Source: VXNE01 sp965261535 (GTDB taxonomy: Bacteria; Pseudomonadota; Gammaproteobacteria; Pseudomonadales; Azotimanducaceae). Taken from it: a DNA stretch of 64,000 bases. This document shows, one piece after another, positions 63,241 to 64,000 of this stretch (position 1 is its first letter; each line of letters opens with the position of its first letter). The stretch is from NCBI GenBank assembly GCA_965261535.1, contig OZ253469.1, positions 248,001 through 312,000 of the forward strand. The letters are read 5' to 3'. The notes under the pieces are model-generated. The model saw only the letters and a program-made list of their open reading frames with translations. It made no database searches and had not been told where the DNA came from. The position numbers and the translations under genes were made by a program.

Positions 63241-64000
63241 TCACGTCACAAGATCAGTCGGCCGCCCCGGTGCCGAAAAGTGTAGCAGCGTGTAGCTCTG
63301 GATCAGCGACGTCGTACCAGGTGGAGCGGCAACTTGCCTCAACGACGCGGCACCGAGGGCCCTCTTGGTCCACCGGCCAATGGAATTATTCACCACCGAC
63401 TTGCCATCACGGCTACGGATTGACCTGCTGTGCTCGTCGCAAAGGATCTCGTACCGGCTGAGCCATCGCGGGTAGGCTTCGATCTTTTCGCACACTTTCC
63501 GCGTTATGTGCTCGTCGAAGTCGTCAGACGAGCGTTCAATCATCGCCATGAGCACTTCGTGCACTAGCTCCTTGACGTCATCAGTCTGGGAGGACGCAGG
63601 CAACTCTGGCCAGTCCAAGTCGGCAATCGCCCCATGCGGGACCTTGCCGTGGGCCCGGAAGGCTGCCTCGAGACGCTCCCTTAGCCATACCTCTGCCTCG
63701 GCTGTTAGTTCCATCGCAGGCTTCCTCATGATCGAGCGTCGTGGGTCCGTATCGCCAGTACCGCTCGCAAAGTTGCGGGCTGTGGACTCGAAGGTGCGGT
63801 GCTTTAGGTTGTCCATCAATTCGCCAAGCGAAACGCCGTTGCCAAGAGTCCCGGCGGCGAACTCGGCATGGTGTACTCGGACGTACCTCCGCCATCGTGA
63901 TTTCCAAGGGCGTCGAGAAAGATCAGCGTCCGTAGCGTCGTCACGACCTGATCGGTATGCCATCCCCAGTGCGCGGCCGAATACACGGATATCTCCACCT
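63241..64000 (-). pseudogene. unknown gene entering from the right edge, apparent frameshift
   Basis: Not firmly recognised. Two frames join near 63895: HWGWHTDQVVTTLRTLIFLD with ALGN, then RWRRYVRVHHAEF. Then comes GVSLGELMDNLKHRTFESTA, somewhat like the C-terminal box of a tyrosine recombinase, with Phe where the Tyr would be. The rest (LDWPELP, ITRKVCEKIEAYPRW, DGKSVVNNSIGRWTKRALG) is a conserved-looking helical tail of unknown role. The 5' end lies outside the window. Confidence 0.4.

Noticed and set aside
1..64000. CRISPR array or rRNA operon
   Set aside because: I saw no regularly spaced direct repeats and no rRNA sequence.

Overview
The window is high-GC bacterial DNA that looks like an uncultivated gammaproteobacterium. 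The evidence is a dnaX start typical of that class, a divergent pspF / pspABC locus with a sigma-54-like promoter, a 4.5S-type SRP RNA, and a tRNA-Ser(GGA) almost identical to the enteric form. This assignment is inference; no rRNA is present.

Positions 1-24606 are mostly core and metabolic. They hold the start of dnaX, a glycerophosphodiesterase, the psp envelope-stress locus, an inserted BrnT toxin plus giant ATPase-helicase (about 5.8-10.6 kb), and a catabolic block (ThuA-like, beta-helix, LLM oxidoreductase, VapBC, Gfo/Idh/MocA, TauD, MmgE/PrpD). This block also contains an AlbA/Schlafen-type regulator and a frameshifted secreted spondin/LRR protein. It ends with the SRP RNA and tRNA-Ser.

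Positions 24607-42660 form an integrated island in tRNA-Ser(GGA). The last 14 nt of the tRNA are repeated exactly at 42647-42660, just beyond a P4-type tyrosine integrase gene whose reading frame is broken. Its cargo is a tightly coupled three-gene cassette (SAM methyltransferase, SF1 helicase, 734-aa protein ending in an AlkB-like dioxygenase), a DUF4258 / NUDIX pair around a palindrome, and an IS66-type element carrying a DNA adenine methylase. It also carries a trypsin-like protease, a decayed type ISP methylase, a STAND NTPase, RusA with a nuclease/HEPN protein, and Vsr with a truncated cytosine methylase.

Positions 42661-64000 form a second defence region, probably a tandem or decayed island. 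It has a ubiquitin-like protein / ThiF-type E1 / DUF6527 / nuclease operon, a two-gene CBASS-like unit (patatin and CD-NTase), an IS3 element with clean ends, and a decayed N6 methylase. These are followed by a large protein with a diverged diadenylate-cyclase domain, a broken carbon-nitrogen hydrolase, an IS1634-type element abutting an integrase remnant, and a complete type I restriction system (hsdM-hsdS-hsdR).

The best candidates for undescribed biology are the BrnT + BrnA-like/HATPase/helicase pair (5794-10631), the methyltransferase-helicase-AlkB cassette (24935-28952), and the Ubl-E1-DUF6527-nuclease operon whose E1 has no cysteine in its ThiF domain. Many genes carry single-base frameshifts, several at homopolymers; these are either real decay or assembly errors.
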